Source of the DNA: Pseudomonas citronellolis
GTDB lineage: Bacteria > Pseudomonadota > Gammaproteobacteria > Pseudomonadales > Pseudomonadaceae
DNA length: 64,000 bases
Direction: 5' to 3'
Assembly (NCBI RefSeq): GCF_900112375.1
Contig: NZ_FOLS01000009.1
Coordinates: forward strand, 1-64,000
In this document: piece by piece, positions 27,899 through 37,242 of the stretch
Layout of the letters: each line of letters opens with the position of its first letter
Position numbering within the stretch: position 1 is the first letter of the stretch
The notes under the pieces: model-generated
What the model was told of the DNA's origin: nothing
Databases searched by the model: none
Seen by the model: the letters and a program-made list of their open reading frames with translations, nothing else
Translations under genes and position numbers: made by a program

Positions 27899-28258
27899 AT
27901 GGGCAAACGTCATCCCAACCTGTTCGCCTGGCAATGGCAGGGCTATGCCGCCAATCACCGCAACCCGACCAACCTGGCGTTGCACCTGGTGGCGGTGCCG
28001 CTGTTCGTGGTCGCCGCCCTGGTGCTGCTGGGCGGGCTGTTCAAGCTGAGCCTGGGGAGCATCCTGCTGGGCGTCATCGGCATGGTCGCGGCGCTGGCCA
28101 TCCAGGGCCGCGGACACAAGCTGGAAGAGCAGCCCCCCGAGCCGTTCAGCGACCGCAAGGACGCCGTGAGCCGCCTGCTCGCCGAGCAGTTCGTCACCTT
28201 CCCGCGCTTCGTCCTCAGCGGCGCCTGGTGGCGCGCCTGGCGCAACCGCCGGCGCTGA
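27899..28258 (+). CDS. Mpo1-like (DUF962) membrane protein
   Basis: The 119-residue protein has two hydrophobic spans and the histidine pattern of the Mpo1/YGL010w family: YAANHRNPTNLALHLVAVPLF, then QGRGHKLEEQPPEPFSDRKDA. Yeast Mpo1 is an iron-dependent dioxygenase that shortens 2-hydroxy fatty acids; a similar lipid role is possible but untested here. The start has a strong ribosome site (AAAAGGAG, eight-base spacing). It converges with the thioesterase gene, only three bases apart. Confidence 0.82.
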   Translation: MGKRHPNLFAWQWQGYAANHRNPTNLALHLVAVPLFVVAALVLLGGLFKLSLGSILLGVIGMVAALAIQGRGHKLEEQPPEPFSDRKDAVSRLLAEQFVTFPRFVLSGAWWRAWRNRRR

Positions 28259-28261
28259 GCC

Positions 28262-29062
28262 CTAGCCGAAGATGGTCGCGGTCTGCCGCGAGATCGCCAG
28301 CAGTTGGCCGTCCGCCGTCCAGCACTGGGCGGCGATGTGCCCGTAGCCGTCGCGGGCGTGTTCGATGGTCGCCAGGTACTGGCACCAGCCGTTGGCCGGC
28401 AGGGCCGGTTGCGGCTGGACGAATTCGATGGTCCAGGTCAGCGAGCTGGACGGCGCCGGCGTCTTGAGCATCGGCAGGGTCGCCGGCGGCCAGGCGTCGA
28501 TCAGCGCCAGCAGGTGGCTGACCTCCATCGGCTCGTCGCCCACGCCATCGCCGCGGAAGCGCATCCAGCCACCCATCTCCCGTGAAGTGCTCGACGAAAA
28601 GGGCATGCCGCCCACAGCCCAGCGCATGGCGATGTGGCGGGTGAACTCGGGCATCAGCTTGCGGATGAAAGGCAGCTCCTGGCAGTCGTCCACCGCCTTG
28701 AAGGCCGGCGCCGGCAGGCCCTCGACCTGCACCACCGACTCGCGCGGCAGGCCGAAGCTGGCCTGGGCCAGGGTCAGCACCTGGCCGTTCTGCACGGCGC
28801 GGCAGAACACCTGGCTGACCGCCTTGCCCTCGCGCAGCACCTCGGCCTGGAAGCTCACCGGCACTTCCGGCTCCACCGGGCCGACGAAGGTGACGGCCAG
28901 CGAGCGCAATGGCCGCCCGGCCTCGGCGACGCCGGCCATCGCCTCGTAGGCCATGGCCGCCACCAGGCCGCCGAAGCTGGCGCGCCCCTGGCCCCACTGC
29001 GCCGGGATCACCACGCTCGTGGGTGCACTGCGCACCGCCTGGATGAGTTCGGGAAAGGTCAT
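28262..29062 (-). CDS. Acyl-CoA thioesterase family protein (double hot-dog)
   Basis: The 266-residue protein shows the tandem hot-dog layout of TesB-type thioesterases: N-terminal half with WGQGRASFGGLVAAMAYEAM and LAVTFVGPVEPEVPVSFQAEVLREGKAVSQVF, C-terminal half with GDGVGDEPMEVSHLLALIDAWPP and WTIEFVQPQP. It should cleave acyl-CoA esters in the cytosol. The chain-length preference is unknown. It is monocistronic and convergent with the Mpo1-like gene. Confidence 0.88.
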   Translation of the reverse strand: MTFPELIQAVRSAPTSVVIPAQWGQGRASFGGLVAAMAYEAMAGVAEAGRPLRSLAVTFVGPVEPEVPVSFQAEVLREGKAVSQVFCRAVQNGQVLTLAQASFGLPRESVVQVEGLPAPAFKAVDDCQELPFIRKLMPEFTRHIAMRWAVGGMPFSSSTSREMGGWMRFRGDGVGDEPMEVSHLLALIDAWPPATLPMLKTPAPSSSLTWTIEFVQPQPALPANGWCQYLATIEHARDGYGHIAAQCWTADGQLLAISRQTATIFG

Positions 29063-29493
29063 CGTCGCCTCCTGCTGAGTGGGTCAGGGGGCATCTTAGG
29101 GGGAAAGGCGGCGGGGCTGGCAACCATCCTTAGGGCTGAACGCGGGTCCACTCAAGGGGCGAATGTTCGTTCATACATGGGAGTAGGGTTGGTCGTGAAC
29201 GGGGGTTGCCGGGGGCATAGATGCTGGGCTTAAGAACGCCCTCTCCCCAACCCTCGGCTGCGCGCCCCGCCCTGAAGGGAGAGGGGGCTGTCCGGTGCGG
29301 ATGGGGAGTTCGGAGTCATCCTGGCGCGTAGGGCGTATAACCGTTCGTGGCTATACGCCGTCGGCCGTGCCACCGGGGCGTCCGGCGTGGTTGATGAACC
29401 AATCGCGGACGGAGTCCGCTCCTACGACCGTGCTTCCCTGAACCGAGCGGACTCCGTCCGCGATTATCCGTCGCTGAAAACGGCGGATGGCGC
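29063..29493. repeat. Repeat block upstream of the thioesterase / downstream of the CHAD gene
   Basis: The 431-bp gap carries the CCCTCTCCCC...GGGAGAGGG palindrome (29239-29288, with extra bases inserted), GGCGTATAACCG hairpin (29328-29359) and a facing pair of the GAGCGGACTCCGTCCGCGATT unit (29401-29426 and 29445-29465). About 60 bp around 29367-29427 recurs in inverted form at 36381-36442. No gene is seen. Confidence 0.78.
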
Positions 29494-30255
29494 TCAGCCC
29501 AGCGCCTTGAGCAACCGCTCCAGGCTCTCGTCGGCATCCCGCTCGGCCAGGTCGTGCAGGGCGTTCCAGTGCGGCTGCAGGGGCATCAGGTCGAGTTCGC
29601 GCTCGCTGCGGATCAGCCACTGCTCGTAGTCGTGCCAGGTGCCCAGGGTGGACTGGGCCTCCTTCAGCGGCGCCAGCACCTTCTGCGGCAAGGGCGAATC
29701 CTTCGGGTAGGCCTCCAGGGCGTAGCGCACGCGCTTGATCAGCAGGCGCAGGCGATGGCGGTCGTGGGCCGGGTCCTTCAGGGCGATGCGCAGCTTGTGC
29801 CACTGCTTGGCCAGGCGCTTGCGCACCTGGGCGTGCAGGCCTTCGAGCACGCCGTGGCGTTCGGCGGTGCGCCAGAGCATCGGCCAGCCGTCGAGCAGGC
29901 GCATCAGCCGGTCCCACTGCGGGCTGGCGAGCAGCGCCAGGTAGCCGGAGGTCAGTGCCGGCCGGCGCAATGCGGCGGCCTTTTCCAGGCCTTCGGCTTC
30001 CAGCACCGGCAGCAGCACTTCGAGGTCGCGCAGCGGCCCGCTCAGGCGGCCCAGTTCGCTCAGCGCCGCCTCGATCTCGTCGATGCCGGGCATGCCCTGG
30101 GCCGGATGCAGCAGGCTGCGCAGGCGCCGCACGGCGATGCGCAGGTCGTGCAGCGCCTCGCTGTCGGAGCGCGCGCGCAGGCGCTCGGAGGCCGCGAACA
30201 AGGCCACCTCCTGCTCGATCACATGGGAAACCAGATAGTCGCTGAAGGATGACAC
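29494..30255 (-). CDS. CHAD-domain protein
   Basis: The 253-residue all-helical protein has the conserved histidines and basic residues of the CHAD fold: ALHDLRIAVRRLRSLLHP near residue 34 and HDRHRLRLLIKRVRYALEAYP near 165. CHAD domains bind inorganic polyphosphate and locate to polyphosphate granules. It lacks the CYTH triphosphatase domain often fused to it. A GTG start is used (TCGC-GTG with GGAG upstream). It lies downstream of the MoxR-DUF58-TgpA operon on the same strand, 95 bp after tgpA. Confidence 0.9.
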   Translation of the reverse strand: MSSFSDYLVSHVIEQEVALFAASERLRARSDSEALHDLRIAVRRLRSLLHPAQGMPGIDEIEAALSELGRLSGPLRDLEVLLPVLEAEGLEKAAALRRPALTSGYLALLASPQWDRLMRLLDGWPMLWRTAERHGVLEGLHAQVRKRLAKQWHKLRIALKDPAHDRHRLRLLIKRVRYALEAYPKDSPLPQKVLAPLKEAQSTLGTWHDYEQWLIRSERELDLMPLQPHWNALHDLAERDADESLERLLKALG

Positions 30256-30350
30256 GGCGAACTCCGTCCGTCGGGGCCTGGAATCTATGAGGTTAGCTGG
30301 CGGCGCATCGGCGGCAAGCCGCCGCCCGTGGCCGATGGTCGCATGGTATT

Positions 30351-32342
30351 TCAGCGGCCGCGCCGGGCCAGCCGCCAGGGCAGTTGCCGGCGCAGCCGCG
30401 CCAGGTGCTCGCGCAGTTCCTGCGGCGCGGAACCGGCGCCGGCGTAGCGCTGGCGTTCGAACGCCGCCAGGTAGGCCTGGATGCTCGCGGCCTGGGCCGG
30501 CAGCGCAGCCATCGCCCGCTCGGCGAACGCGCGCGGCCCTTCGCCGGCGTGGCGCTGCAGGCCCTGGCCGGCCAACAGTTGTTCGAAGCGCTCGAAGCTG
30601 CGCAGTTGCACATCCCGCGTCCGCCGCCAGGGCTTGAACAGCAGCAGCGCCAGCAGGCCCAGCGACAGCGCCCCGCCGCCCACCAGCAGCACGCCGGTCC
30701 AGAGGCTGTCGCGATCGCCGAACCAGGCCCGCAGCAGGCCCGCCTGCTGCTCACCCTGGTAGCCCAGCACCCAGCGCTGCCAGTCGTAGTTGAGGTTATC
30801 CCAGCTCAGGCGCAGTTGGCTGAGCAGGCCGAAACCGCCATAGCGCAGGCGGGCGAAGGGCGAGTCGGCGAGGAAGCTGCCCTCCTCCGCCAGCGCCGCC
30901 TGCAGGCCGCGCTCGATGCGCGAGGGGGCGACCTGGAAGGTCGGGTCGACGCTGCGCCAACCCGCGCCCGGCGACCAGTACTCGACCCAGGCGTGGGCGT
31001 CGAACTGGTGCACCAGCAGGTAGTCGCCGGCCGGGTTCAGCTCGCCGCCCTGGTAGCCGGTGACCACCCGCGCCGGGATGCCCGCCGCGCGCAGGACGAA
31101 GGTCATGGCCCCGGCGTAGTGCTCGCAGAAGCCGCGGCGGGTGTCGAACAGGAAGCCGTCGATGCGCTCCTCGCCGGTGGCCGGCGGACGCAGGGTGTAG
31201 GCGTAGGGCTGGTCGTGGAAGTGGCGCAGCACCGCCTGCACCAGCGCCTCCGGCTGCGGGTAACGCTCACGCAGCGCTGCGGCCCAGGCCCGCGCGCGCG
31301 GGTTGCCGCGGGCCGGCAGTTGCAGGTCGCGGCGCAGCGCCGTGGCGCTGCTGTCCGGTTCGCGCAGGGCCCGGGGCCAGGAACTGGCGCGGTACATCAG
31401 TACGTCCTGCACCGGGCGCCGCCGCTCCAGGCGGAAGTCGCTCATCATGCGCGCGTCGTCCGGGCCGCCCTCGGCAACGTCGAGGGTGAACAGCCAGGGC
31501 CGCGAGCTGGGCTGCATGATCACCTGGTAGCTCAGCGATGGCCCCTGCCTGCGCCAGTCCGGCGCCCGTTCGCTGCGCCCCTGCCAGGACTGCGTCCAGC
31601 GCTGGCCGTCGAAATTCTCCAGGGTCAGGGCACGCCAGTAGAGCTGCTCCTGGGGCGGCGCGGCGTCGTCGAACTTGACGCGGAAGGCCAGCTCGGTGGA
31701 CTGGCTCAGCTCGACGAAGTCGCCGGGCATCATCGAGTCGCTGAGCCCGGTGGTGGCCTGGCCGCCGGGCAGCGGCAGCGACCACAGCGGGCCCAGCCGC
31801 GGGAACAGCAGGAACAGCAGGAGCATCAGCGGCAGCGCCTGCAGCAGCAGGCCGCCGGCCAGGCGCAGGGTGCGCCAGGGGCCCTCGGCGAAGCTGCTCT
31901 GCTGCAAACCGATCAGCGCCGCCAGCAGCGCGGTGACCGGCAGCAGGCTGAAGGCCGCGGCCAGCAGGCTGGCGTCGAACAGGTAGCTGGTGGCCACGGC
32001 GAAGAAGCCGAGCAGGATCAGCACCAGGGCGTCGCGCCGCGTCTTCAGCTCCACCAGCTTGATGACGAAGGCGGCGATCAGCAGCACCACGCCGGCGTCC
32101 AGGCCGATCAGCGAGCCGCGCGACAGCCACACGCCGATGCCGGCGGCGATCACCAGGGCCAGCTTGGCCAGGCCGTTGGGGTAGCGCGCGCGCATGCGGT
32201 AGACCTGCACGCGCCAGGCCGCACAGCCGAGCCAGAAGCCCACCACCCAGAACGGCAGGTGCTCCAGGTGCGGCAGTATCACCAGGGCCTGGGCCACCAG
32301 CAGCCAGGTCAGGGCGATGCGCGGGATCGGCTGCTGGCTCAC
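30351..32342 (-). CDS. tgpA: Transglutaminase-like membrane protein TgpA
   Basis: The 663-residue protein has about six N-terminal transmembrane helices (residues ~10-180), a DUF3488 region and a periplasmic transglutaminase core with catalytic cysteine in RRGFCEHYAGAM, histidine in DAHAWVEYW and aspartate in SVDPTF, then another membrane helix near 548-570 and a cytoplasmic tail (DUF4129-like). In P. aeruginosa TgpA is required for growth; its substrate is not settled. The start is GTG, overlapping the DUF58 stop by three bases (GTGA), so moxR, DUF58 gene and tgpA are one operon. Confidence 0.93.
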   Translation of the reverse strand: MSQQPIPRIALTWLLVAQALVILPHLEHLPFWVVGFWLGCAAWRVQVYRMRARYPNGLAKLALVIAAGIGVWLSRGSLIGLDAGVVLLIAAFVIKLVELKTRRDALVLILLGFFAVATSYLFDASLLAAAFSLLPVTALLAALIGLQQSSFAEGPWRTLRLAGGLLLQALPLMLLLFLLFPRLGPLWSLPLPGGQATTGLSDSMMPGDFVELSQSTELAFRVKFDDAAPPQEQLYWRALTLENFDGQRWTQSWQGRSERAPDWRRQGPSLSYQVIMQPSSRPWLFTLDVAEGGPDDARMMSDFRLERRRPVQDVLMYRASSWPRALREPDSSATALRRDLQLPARGNPRARAWAAALRERYPQPEALVQAVLRHFHDQPYAYTLRPPATGEERIDGFLFDTRRGFCEHYAGAMTFVLRAAGIPARVVTGYQGGELNPAGDYLLVHQFDAHAWVEYWSPGAGWRSVDPTFQVAPSRIERGLQAALAEEGSFLADSPFARLRYGGFGLLSQLRLSWDNLNYDWQRWVLGYQGEQQAGLLRAWFGDRDSLWTGVLLVGGGALSLGLLALLLFKPWRRTRDVQLRSFERFEQLLAGQGLQRHAGEGPRAFAERAMAALPAQAASIQAYLAAFERQRYAGAGSAPQELREHLARLRRQLPWRLARRGR

Positions 32343-33292
32343 GGCCGTACTCCGAACAGCGCCAGCTCGCGCAGGCAGGCGCCGCGATGGGCGTCGCCGC
32401 TGGCCAGCGGCAGCTGTACGCCGGGCAGGCGCAGGCCGAAGCTCTGGCCGCGCAGGGACAGCTGCAGCACCCAGTGGCAGAGGCAGGACAGGCGCGTCTC
32501 GACGTCGCCGCCGAGCAGCTCGAAGTCCAGCCAGAGGTCGCGCCCGCTGAGCGCGGCGAAGTCCTTCACCAGCAGGCCCTGGCCGCGGGAGTAGGCCTTC
32601 CAGTGCAGACGCCGGCGCGAGTCGCCGCTCTGGTAGGGGCGCAGGCCCTGGAAGTCGTCGGCGCCGCTGCCGCTGGCGCGCAGGCCTTCGTCGTGCTCGT
32701 CGGCGCGGCCGCCTTCCAGGGGCAGGTCGGCGGGCAGCGGACCCGGGTAGACCAGGCCGGCCTGGTCCAGGTCGAGCCAGCTCCAGGCCACCAGCAGGCC
32801 CAGGGGGAAGCGGCTCTCCACCCGCAGGCGGCCCGGGCGCAGCCAGCCGCGGCGCTCGGCCGGCAGCGTCAGCAGCAGTTCCTCGGCGCCATTGGCGCGC
32901 ACGTCGGCGTACTGCAGCGCCTGTTCCGACCAGCCGAGGCCGATGGCCCGGCGTTCGCGGCCTTCGCCTTCCAGGCGCACGCGGAAGCAGACCTGCTCGC
33001 CGACGAACACCGGCAGCGCGCCCAGCGCGGTCAGGCGCAGGCCGCCGAGGTTACGGTAGGTGTGCAGGATGGCGACGATGAACAGCGACAGCAGCAGGAA
33101 GGTCAGGCCATAGGCCAGGCTGTTCTGGTAGTTGATGGCGGTGAGCAGCAGCAGGACCACGGCGACGCCGAAGGCCACGCCCTGCCCCGAGGGGATGATG
33201 AAGATGCGCCGCTGGTTCAGTTGCAGCGAGGGCGACGGCGGGATGCGCCGGGCGATCCAGCTCTGCCACAGCGGGCGGACCTTCACCAGCAT
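32339..33292 (-). CDS. DUF58-domain protein of the MoxR-TgpA operon
   Basis: The 317-residue protein has two membrane helices (residues ~35-75, GVAFGVAVVLLLLTAINYQNSLAYGLTFLLLSLFIVAIL) followed by a VWA-like DUF58 domain with the signature FQGLRPYQSGDSRRRLHWKAYSRGQGLLVKDF. DUF58 proteins always sit with MoxR AAA ATPases and a transglutaminase and are thought to act together in envelope protein maturation. The ATG at 33292 lies 13 bp after the moxR stop. Confidence 0.92.
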   Translation of the reverse strand: MLVKVRPLWQSWIARRIPPSPSLQLNQRRIFIIPSGQGVAFGVAVVLLLLTAINYQNSLAYGLTFLLLSLFIVAILHTYRNLGGLRLTALGALPVFVGEQVCFRVRLEGEGRERRAIGLGWSEQALQYADVRANGAEELLLTLPAERRGWLRPGRLRVESRFPLGLLVAWSWLDLDQAGLVYPGPLPADLPLEGGRADEHDEGLRASGSGADDFQGLRPYQSGDSRRRLHWKAYSRGQGLLVKDFAALSGRDLWLDFELLGGDVETRLSCLCHWVLQLSLRGQSFGLRLPGVQLPLASGDAHRGACLRELALFGVRP

Positions 33293-33305
33293 GGCCGGGC
33301 TCCGT

Positions 33306-34223
33306 TCACAGCGCCGGGACTTCGCGCTGCAGCCACTGCACCAGGGCGCCGCCGCCGTGGCCAGAAGGGTCGGCCTGGTCGCGCAGGCGGTGCCCGGCCA
33401 CCGACGGCAGCACCGCCTGGACGTCCTCGGGGATGGCGTAGTCGCGCCCGGCCAGCAGGGCCCAGGCGCGCGCCGCGGCAAGCAGCGCCAGGCTGCCGCG
33501 CGGCGACAGGCCGAGGGCGAAGGCCGGCTGGCTGCGGGTGGCCTCGGCCAGGCGCAGCACGTAGTCGACCAGGGCGTCGCTGACGTGGACCTTCGGCACC
33601 TCGGCCTGCAGCGCCGCCAGCTCGTCGGGGGTGAGGATCGGCTCCAGCCGCGGCAGCAGGTCGCGCCGCGCCTCGCCCAGCAGCAGGGCCTTCTCCGCCG
33701 CGCGCCCCGGGTAGCCCAGGGACAGGCGCATGAGGAAGCGGTCGAGCTGGGATTCGGGCAGAGCGAAGGTGCCGCCCTGAGTCACCGGGTTCTGCGTGGC
33801 GATCACGAAGAAGGGCTCGGGCAGCGGCCGGGTGGCGCCCTCAATGGTCACCTGGCCCTCTTCCATGGCCTCCAGCAGCGCGCTCTGCGCCTTGGGCGTG
33901 GCGCGGTTGATCTCGTCTGCCAGCACCAGCTCGGCGAAGATCGGCCCGGGGTGGAAGACGAACTGCCCGGTGTCCTTGTCGAACACCGAGGTGCCGAGCA
34001 CGTCGCCGGGCAGCAGGTCGGAGGTGAACTGGATGCGCTGGAAACTCAGCCCCAGCACCCGCGCCAGGGCGTGGCTGAGGGTGGTCTTGCCCATCCCCGG
34101 CAGGTCTTCGATCAGCAGGTGCCCGCGGGCCAGCAGGCAGGTCATGGCCAGGCGCACCTGGACTTGCTTGCCCAGCAGGATCCGGTCCACCGCTTCCAGG
34201 CATTGCTCCAGCTTGCCGCGCAT
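33306..34223 (-). CDS. MoxR-family AAA+ ATPase
   Basis: The 305-residue AAA+ protein has Walker A in EDLPGMGKTTLSHALA (residue ~40), Walker B in LVLADEINRATPKAQSALLEAMEE, sensor 1 in FFVIATQNP and an arginine finger in ESQLDRFLMRLSLGYP. MoxR proteins act as chaperones for VWA-domain partners, here the DUF58 protein encoded next. ATG at 34223 is chosen since upstream residues (from 34298) are not conserved. It is the first gene of a three-gene operon. Confidence 0.94.
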   Translation of the reverse strand: MRGKLEQCLEAVDRILLGKQVQVRLAMTCLLARGHLLIEDLPGMGKTTLSHALARVLGLSFQRIQFTSDLLPGDVLGTSVFDKDTGQFVFHPGPIFAELVLADEINRATPKAQSALLEAMEEGQVTIEGATRPLPEPFFVIATQNPVTQGGTFALPESQLDRFLMRLSLGYPGRAAEKALLLGEARRDLLPRLEPILTPDELAALQAEVPKVHVSDALVDYVLRLAEATRSQPAFALGLSPRGSLALLAAARAWALLAGRDYAIPEDVQAVLPSVAGHRLRDQADPSGHGGGALVQWLQREVPAL

Positions 34224-34317
34224 CCTCACCTCGTGCCATGCAGACGAAAAGTCCGATCCTACTGGCCCGCCGCGGCAGCGAACAGGCCGCTTGGCCACAA
34301 ACTGTGACGGGGCCGGC

Positions 34318-35178
34318 TCAACTGGCCAGCAGCCGCTGCACCAGCCAGCGCGCCGCCGGGCCCAGGCTGCGCTGCCGCGACCAGACCACGTCGACCGCCA
34401 CGCTGCGCGGCCAGCCGGGCACCTGCAGCGGGTGCAGGCGGCCGTTGGCGAAGCGCTGGTTCATCCAGGTCGGCAGCTCCACCCAGCCGAAGCCGAGCAC
34501 CGCCATGTCCAGCAGCAGCAGGTAGGTCGGCGCCGACCAGAAGCGCCCGCCCAGGGGCGGCTCGGCGTCGTCGATGAAGGTGTTCAGGCGCAGGTTGCGG
34601 TGGCCCAGCAGGTCGCTGCGCTCGACCTTTTCCAGCTGCGCCAGCGGGTGCGCGCGGCTGACGAACAGGCCGAACTCGGCGCATTCGCCGAGGGTGGCCG
34701 AGCCGATGTCCGGCGGGTAGTTCGGCTGCGCGGCGAGCAGGCCGAGGGAAGCGCGGCCCTGGCCGACCAGGTCGATGACGTCGCCGTGCTCGGCGATCAG
34801 CCATTCGAACTCGATGTCCGGGAAGTGCCGGTCGATTTCCGCCAGGCGTGTCTCGAAGGGTTCGGACTGGTAGGTGTCGGACATCGCCAGGGTCAACCGC
34901 GGCTCCATCCCCGCCGAGAGCTGCCCGGCCAGTTGGCCGAGGCGGTCGTTGGCCATCAGCACTTCCTCGACGCGGCCGAGCAGGGCCTTGCCGGCCTCGG
35001 TCAGTTTCGGCTGGCGCGCGCTGCGGTCGAACAGCTCCAGGCCCAGGTCGATCTCCAGGCGGGCGATGGCCTCGCTGACGGTGGACTGGCTCTTGCCCAG
35101 CTTGCGCGCGGCGGCGCTGAAGGAACCCAGGCAGGCGGCCTCGGCGAAGGCCTGGAGGGATTCGGGGGAATATTGCAT
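34318..35178 (-). CDS. LysR-family regulator divergent from the PACE efflux gene
   Basis: The 286-residue LysR protein starts MQYSPESLQAFAEAACLGSFSAAARKLGKSQSTVSEAIARLE (winged helix-turn-helix) and has a typical inducer-binding domain. ATG at 35178 is taken because the frame continues open far upstream only through repeat sequence. It is divergent from the PACE transporter, with 114 bp between starts, so it probably regulates it, as is common for PACE genes. Confidence 0.92.
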   Translation of the reverse strand: MQYSPESLQAFAEAACLGSFSAAARKLGKSQSTVSEAIARLEIDLGLELFDRSARQPKLTEAGKALLGRVEEVLMANDRLGQLAGQLSAGMEPRLTLAMSDTYQSEPFETRLAEIDRHFPDIEFEWLIAEHGDVIDLVGQGRASLGLLAAQPNYPPDIGSATLGECAEFGLFVSRAHPLAQLEKVERSDLLGHRNLRLNTFIDDAEPPLGGRFWSAPTYLLLLDMAVLGFGWVELPTWMNQRFANGRLHPLQVPGWPRSVAVDVVWSRQRSLGPAARWLVQRLLAS

Positions 35179-35292
35179 GGGGGCCTCGTCCATCGGTTTT
35201 GCCGATGCTAGCCAACTTCGAAACAACCCTTCAACCGATGAGAATAGCCGCCAGCTGGCCCGGTGGGGCCCCTCTTTATCTGGAGAAAACCC

Positions 35293-35736
35293 ATGAGCAT
35301 GCAAAAGACGCTGAAGGAAAGGCTGTTCCACGCCCTGCTCTTCGAATTCATCGCCCTGGCCATCTGCGCCCCGACCCTGGCCTGGCTGATGGACCAGCCG
35401 CTGGGCCACATGGGCGCTCTGACGCTGATGTTCTCGCTGATCGCCACGCTGTGGAACATGGTCTACAACACCCTGTTCGACCGCGCCCAGCGGCGCCTGC
35501 AGTTCGCCCGCACCCTGCCGGTGCGCGTGCTGCACGCCTCGCTGTTCGAGCTGGGCCTGATCTTCATGCTGGTGCCGCTGGCGGCCTGGTGGCTGGGTAT
35601 CGGTCTGGTGGAGGCGTTTGTGCTGGATATCGGGCTGATTCTGTTTTTCCTGCCGTACACCATTGCCTTCAACTGGGGGTATGACGCGCTGCGGGCGCGG
35701 TGGGTGGAGCGGCCGCGGGAGGTTTTGGTGCGTTGA
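35293..35736 (+). CDS. PACE-family efflux transporter (AceI-like)
   Basis: The 147-residue membrane protein holds two tandem bacterial transmembrane pair domains, four helices in all. The diagnostic motifs are KERLFHALLFEFIALAICAPTLAW in the first helix, WNMVYNTLFD, RVLHASLFELGLIFMLVPLAAWWL and FLPYTIAFNWGYD. PACE proteins export chlorhexidine, short diamines and related compounds by proton antiport. ATG at 35293 follows GGAG with seven-base spacing. Confidence 0.93.
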   Translation: MSMQKTLKERLFHALLFEFIALAICAPTLAWLMDQPLGHMGALTLMFSLIATLWNMVYNTLFDRAQRRLQFARTLPVRVLHASLFELGLIFMLVPLAAWWLGIGLVEAFVLDIGLILFFLPYTIAFNWGYDALRARWVERPREVLVR

Positions 35737-36454
35737 GGGGGGGGCTTGGCACTTGTAGGAGCGAGCTTGCTCGCGAATGGGGGTTGCCGGGGGCTGTGGT
35801 GTTGGGCTTAAGAGCGCCCTCTCCCCAACCCTCTCCCGCAAGCGGGAGAGGGGGCTGTCCTGAGTGGCTTGTTGGTCCGGCGTCATCCTCCCAACCCCGT
35901 CACTCCCGCGAACGCGGGACGCGGCTCCATCGCGAACAGCGCTTGCGCTGGCCCGAAGGGGAATAACCCAGAGACTTCTTGTTTGGGTGTGTTTGCGCCG
36001 CTTCGGCGTGCTCGGATGTTTCTTGTTTCGCCCCCTCGGGCGAGTCCCTTTTGTCAAACGGTGGAAGGCCACCCCCGCAAAAAGGAACCAAAAAGGCTTG
36101 CCCCACATACGGGCCCGACGGAGTCGGGCTACCCTCACGAATTCCCCCGCCACGGAGGCCCGAACTAGGCGCCCCCCCCCGAGGGTACGTCCCTGTAGCC
36201 CGCGGGGCTCTCGCGACATCCATGTCGCATGACCTCCTGAGCGCCGGTTTCGCTCGGCCTTCTGAAGGGGCGTTCCGGTGCGCTCGGAGGTTTCTCTGGA
36301 AGTCAGAATCGCGGACGGAGTCCGCTCCTACGGTTCCAGGAAGCTCGGCTTTTCGTAGGATGGGTTCAGGGAAGCACGGACGTAGGAGCGGACTCCGTCC
36401 GCGATTGGTTCATCAACCACGCCGGACACCCCGGTGGCACGAACAGCCCCTCAT
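35737..36454. repeat. 718-bp gap with REP units and an unexplained hairpin-rich stretch
   Basis: The ends contain known repeats: GTAGGAGCGAGCTTGCTCGC (35755-35774), the CCCTCTCCC palindrome (35816-35856), the CGTCACTCCCGCGAACGCGG unit (35898-35920) and a facing pair of GAGCGGACTCCGTCCGCGATT (36307-36332 and 36381-36406). The middle (about 35960-36290) is different: short stems such as CGCCG-CTT-CGGCG, CGCCC-CCTC-GGGCG and GCGACAT-CC-ATGTCGC, plus A-rich and pyrimidine tracts. No frame in it looks like protein. Its origin is unknown. Confidence 0.6.
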
Positions 36455-37153
36455 TCAAGCCAGGGAAGCGACTATCGCCGCCAGCGCCGCGGCCGGGTCG
36501 GCGGCCTGGCTGATCGGGCGGCCGATCACCAGGTAGTCGGAGCCGGCGTCCAGGGCCTGGCGCGGGGTGAGGATGCGGCGCTGGTCGTCCTGGGCGCTGC
36601 CGGCCGGGCGGATGCCCGGGGTGACCAGTTGCAGGGCCGGGTGCGCGGCTTTCAAGGCCGGGGCTTCCTGGGCCGAGCAGACCAGGCCGTCCATTCCCGC
36701 CTTTTCTGCCAAGGCAGCCAGGCGCAGCACCTGCTCCTGGGGCTCGACGTCCAGGCCGATGCCGGCCAGGTCCTCGCGCTCCATGCTGGTCAGCACGGTC
36801 ACGCCGATCAGCAGCGGTTTCGGGCCATCGAAGGCGTCGAGGGTCTCGCGGCAGGCCGCCATCATGCGCAGGCCGCCGGAGCAGTGCACGTTGACCATCC
36901 ACACGCCCATCTCGGCGGCGGCGCGCACGGCCATCGCGGTGGTGTTGGGGATGTCGTGGAATTTCAGGTCGAGGAACACCTCGAAGCCACGGCCGTTCAG
37001 CGTCTCGACGATACCCGCGGCGCAACTGGTGAAGAGTTCCTTGCCCACCTTCACCCGGCACAGTTTCGGGTCGAGCTGGTCGGCCAGCGCCAGGGCGGCC
37101 TCGCGGGTGGGGAAATCCAGGGCGACGATGATCGGGGTCTGGCAGACGGACAT
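36455..37153 (-). CDS. pyrF: Orotidine-5'-phosphate decarboxylase
   Basis: PyrF performs the last step of de novo UMP synthesis, decarboxylating OMP. The 232-residue length is standard. Motifs are [29 protein letters not shown], the catalytic D-K-x-x-D signature [17 protein letters not shown] and [10 protein letters not shown]. The ATG at 37153 has GAGAG upstream; earlier in-frame codons are unconserved. It is monocistronic and followed by repeats. Confidence 0.97.
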   Translation of the reverse strand: MSVCQTPIIVALDFPTREAALALADQLDPKLCRVKVGKELFTSCAAGIVETLNGRGFEVFLDLKFHDIPNTTAMAVRAAAEMGVWMVNVHCSGGLRMMAACRETLDAFDGPKPLLIGVTVLTSMEREDLAGIGLDVEPQEQVLRLAALAEKAGMDGLVCSAQEAPALKAAHPALQLVTPGIRPAGSAQDDQRRILTPRQALDAGSDYLVIGRPISQAADPAAALAAIVASLA

Positions 37154-37242
37154 GGGCTCTCTCGCGGGGGGATTCTGAAAAACGCCGCGCATTGTCGCAG
37201 AAAGCGCCGCCGCCGGCAGCTTCCGGCGACGCGTTGCCCGTC

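Noticed and set aside
35179-36219. N-terminal extension of the second LysR regulator by about 347 codons
   Set aside because: The extension runs through the PACE gene in antisense and through REP repeats; the normal LysR N-terminus begins at 35178.
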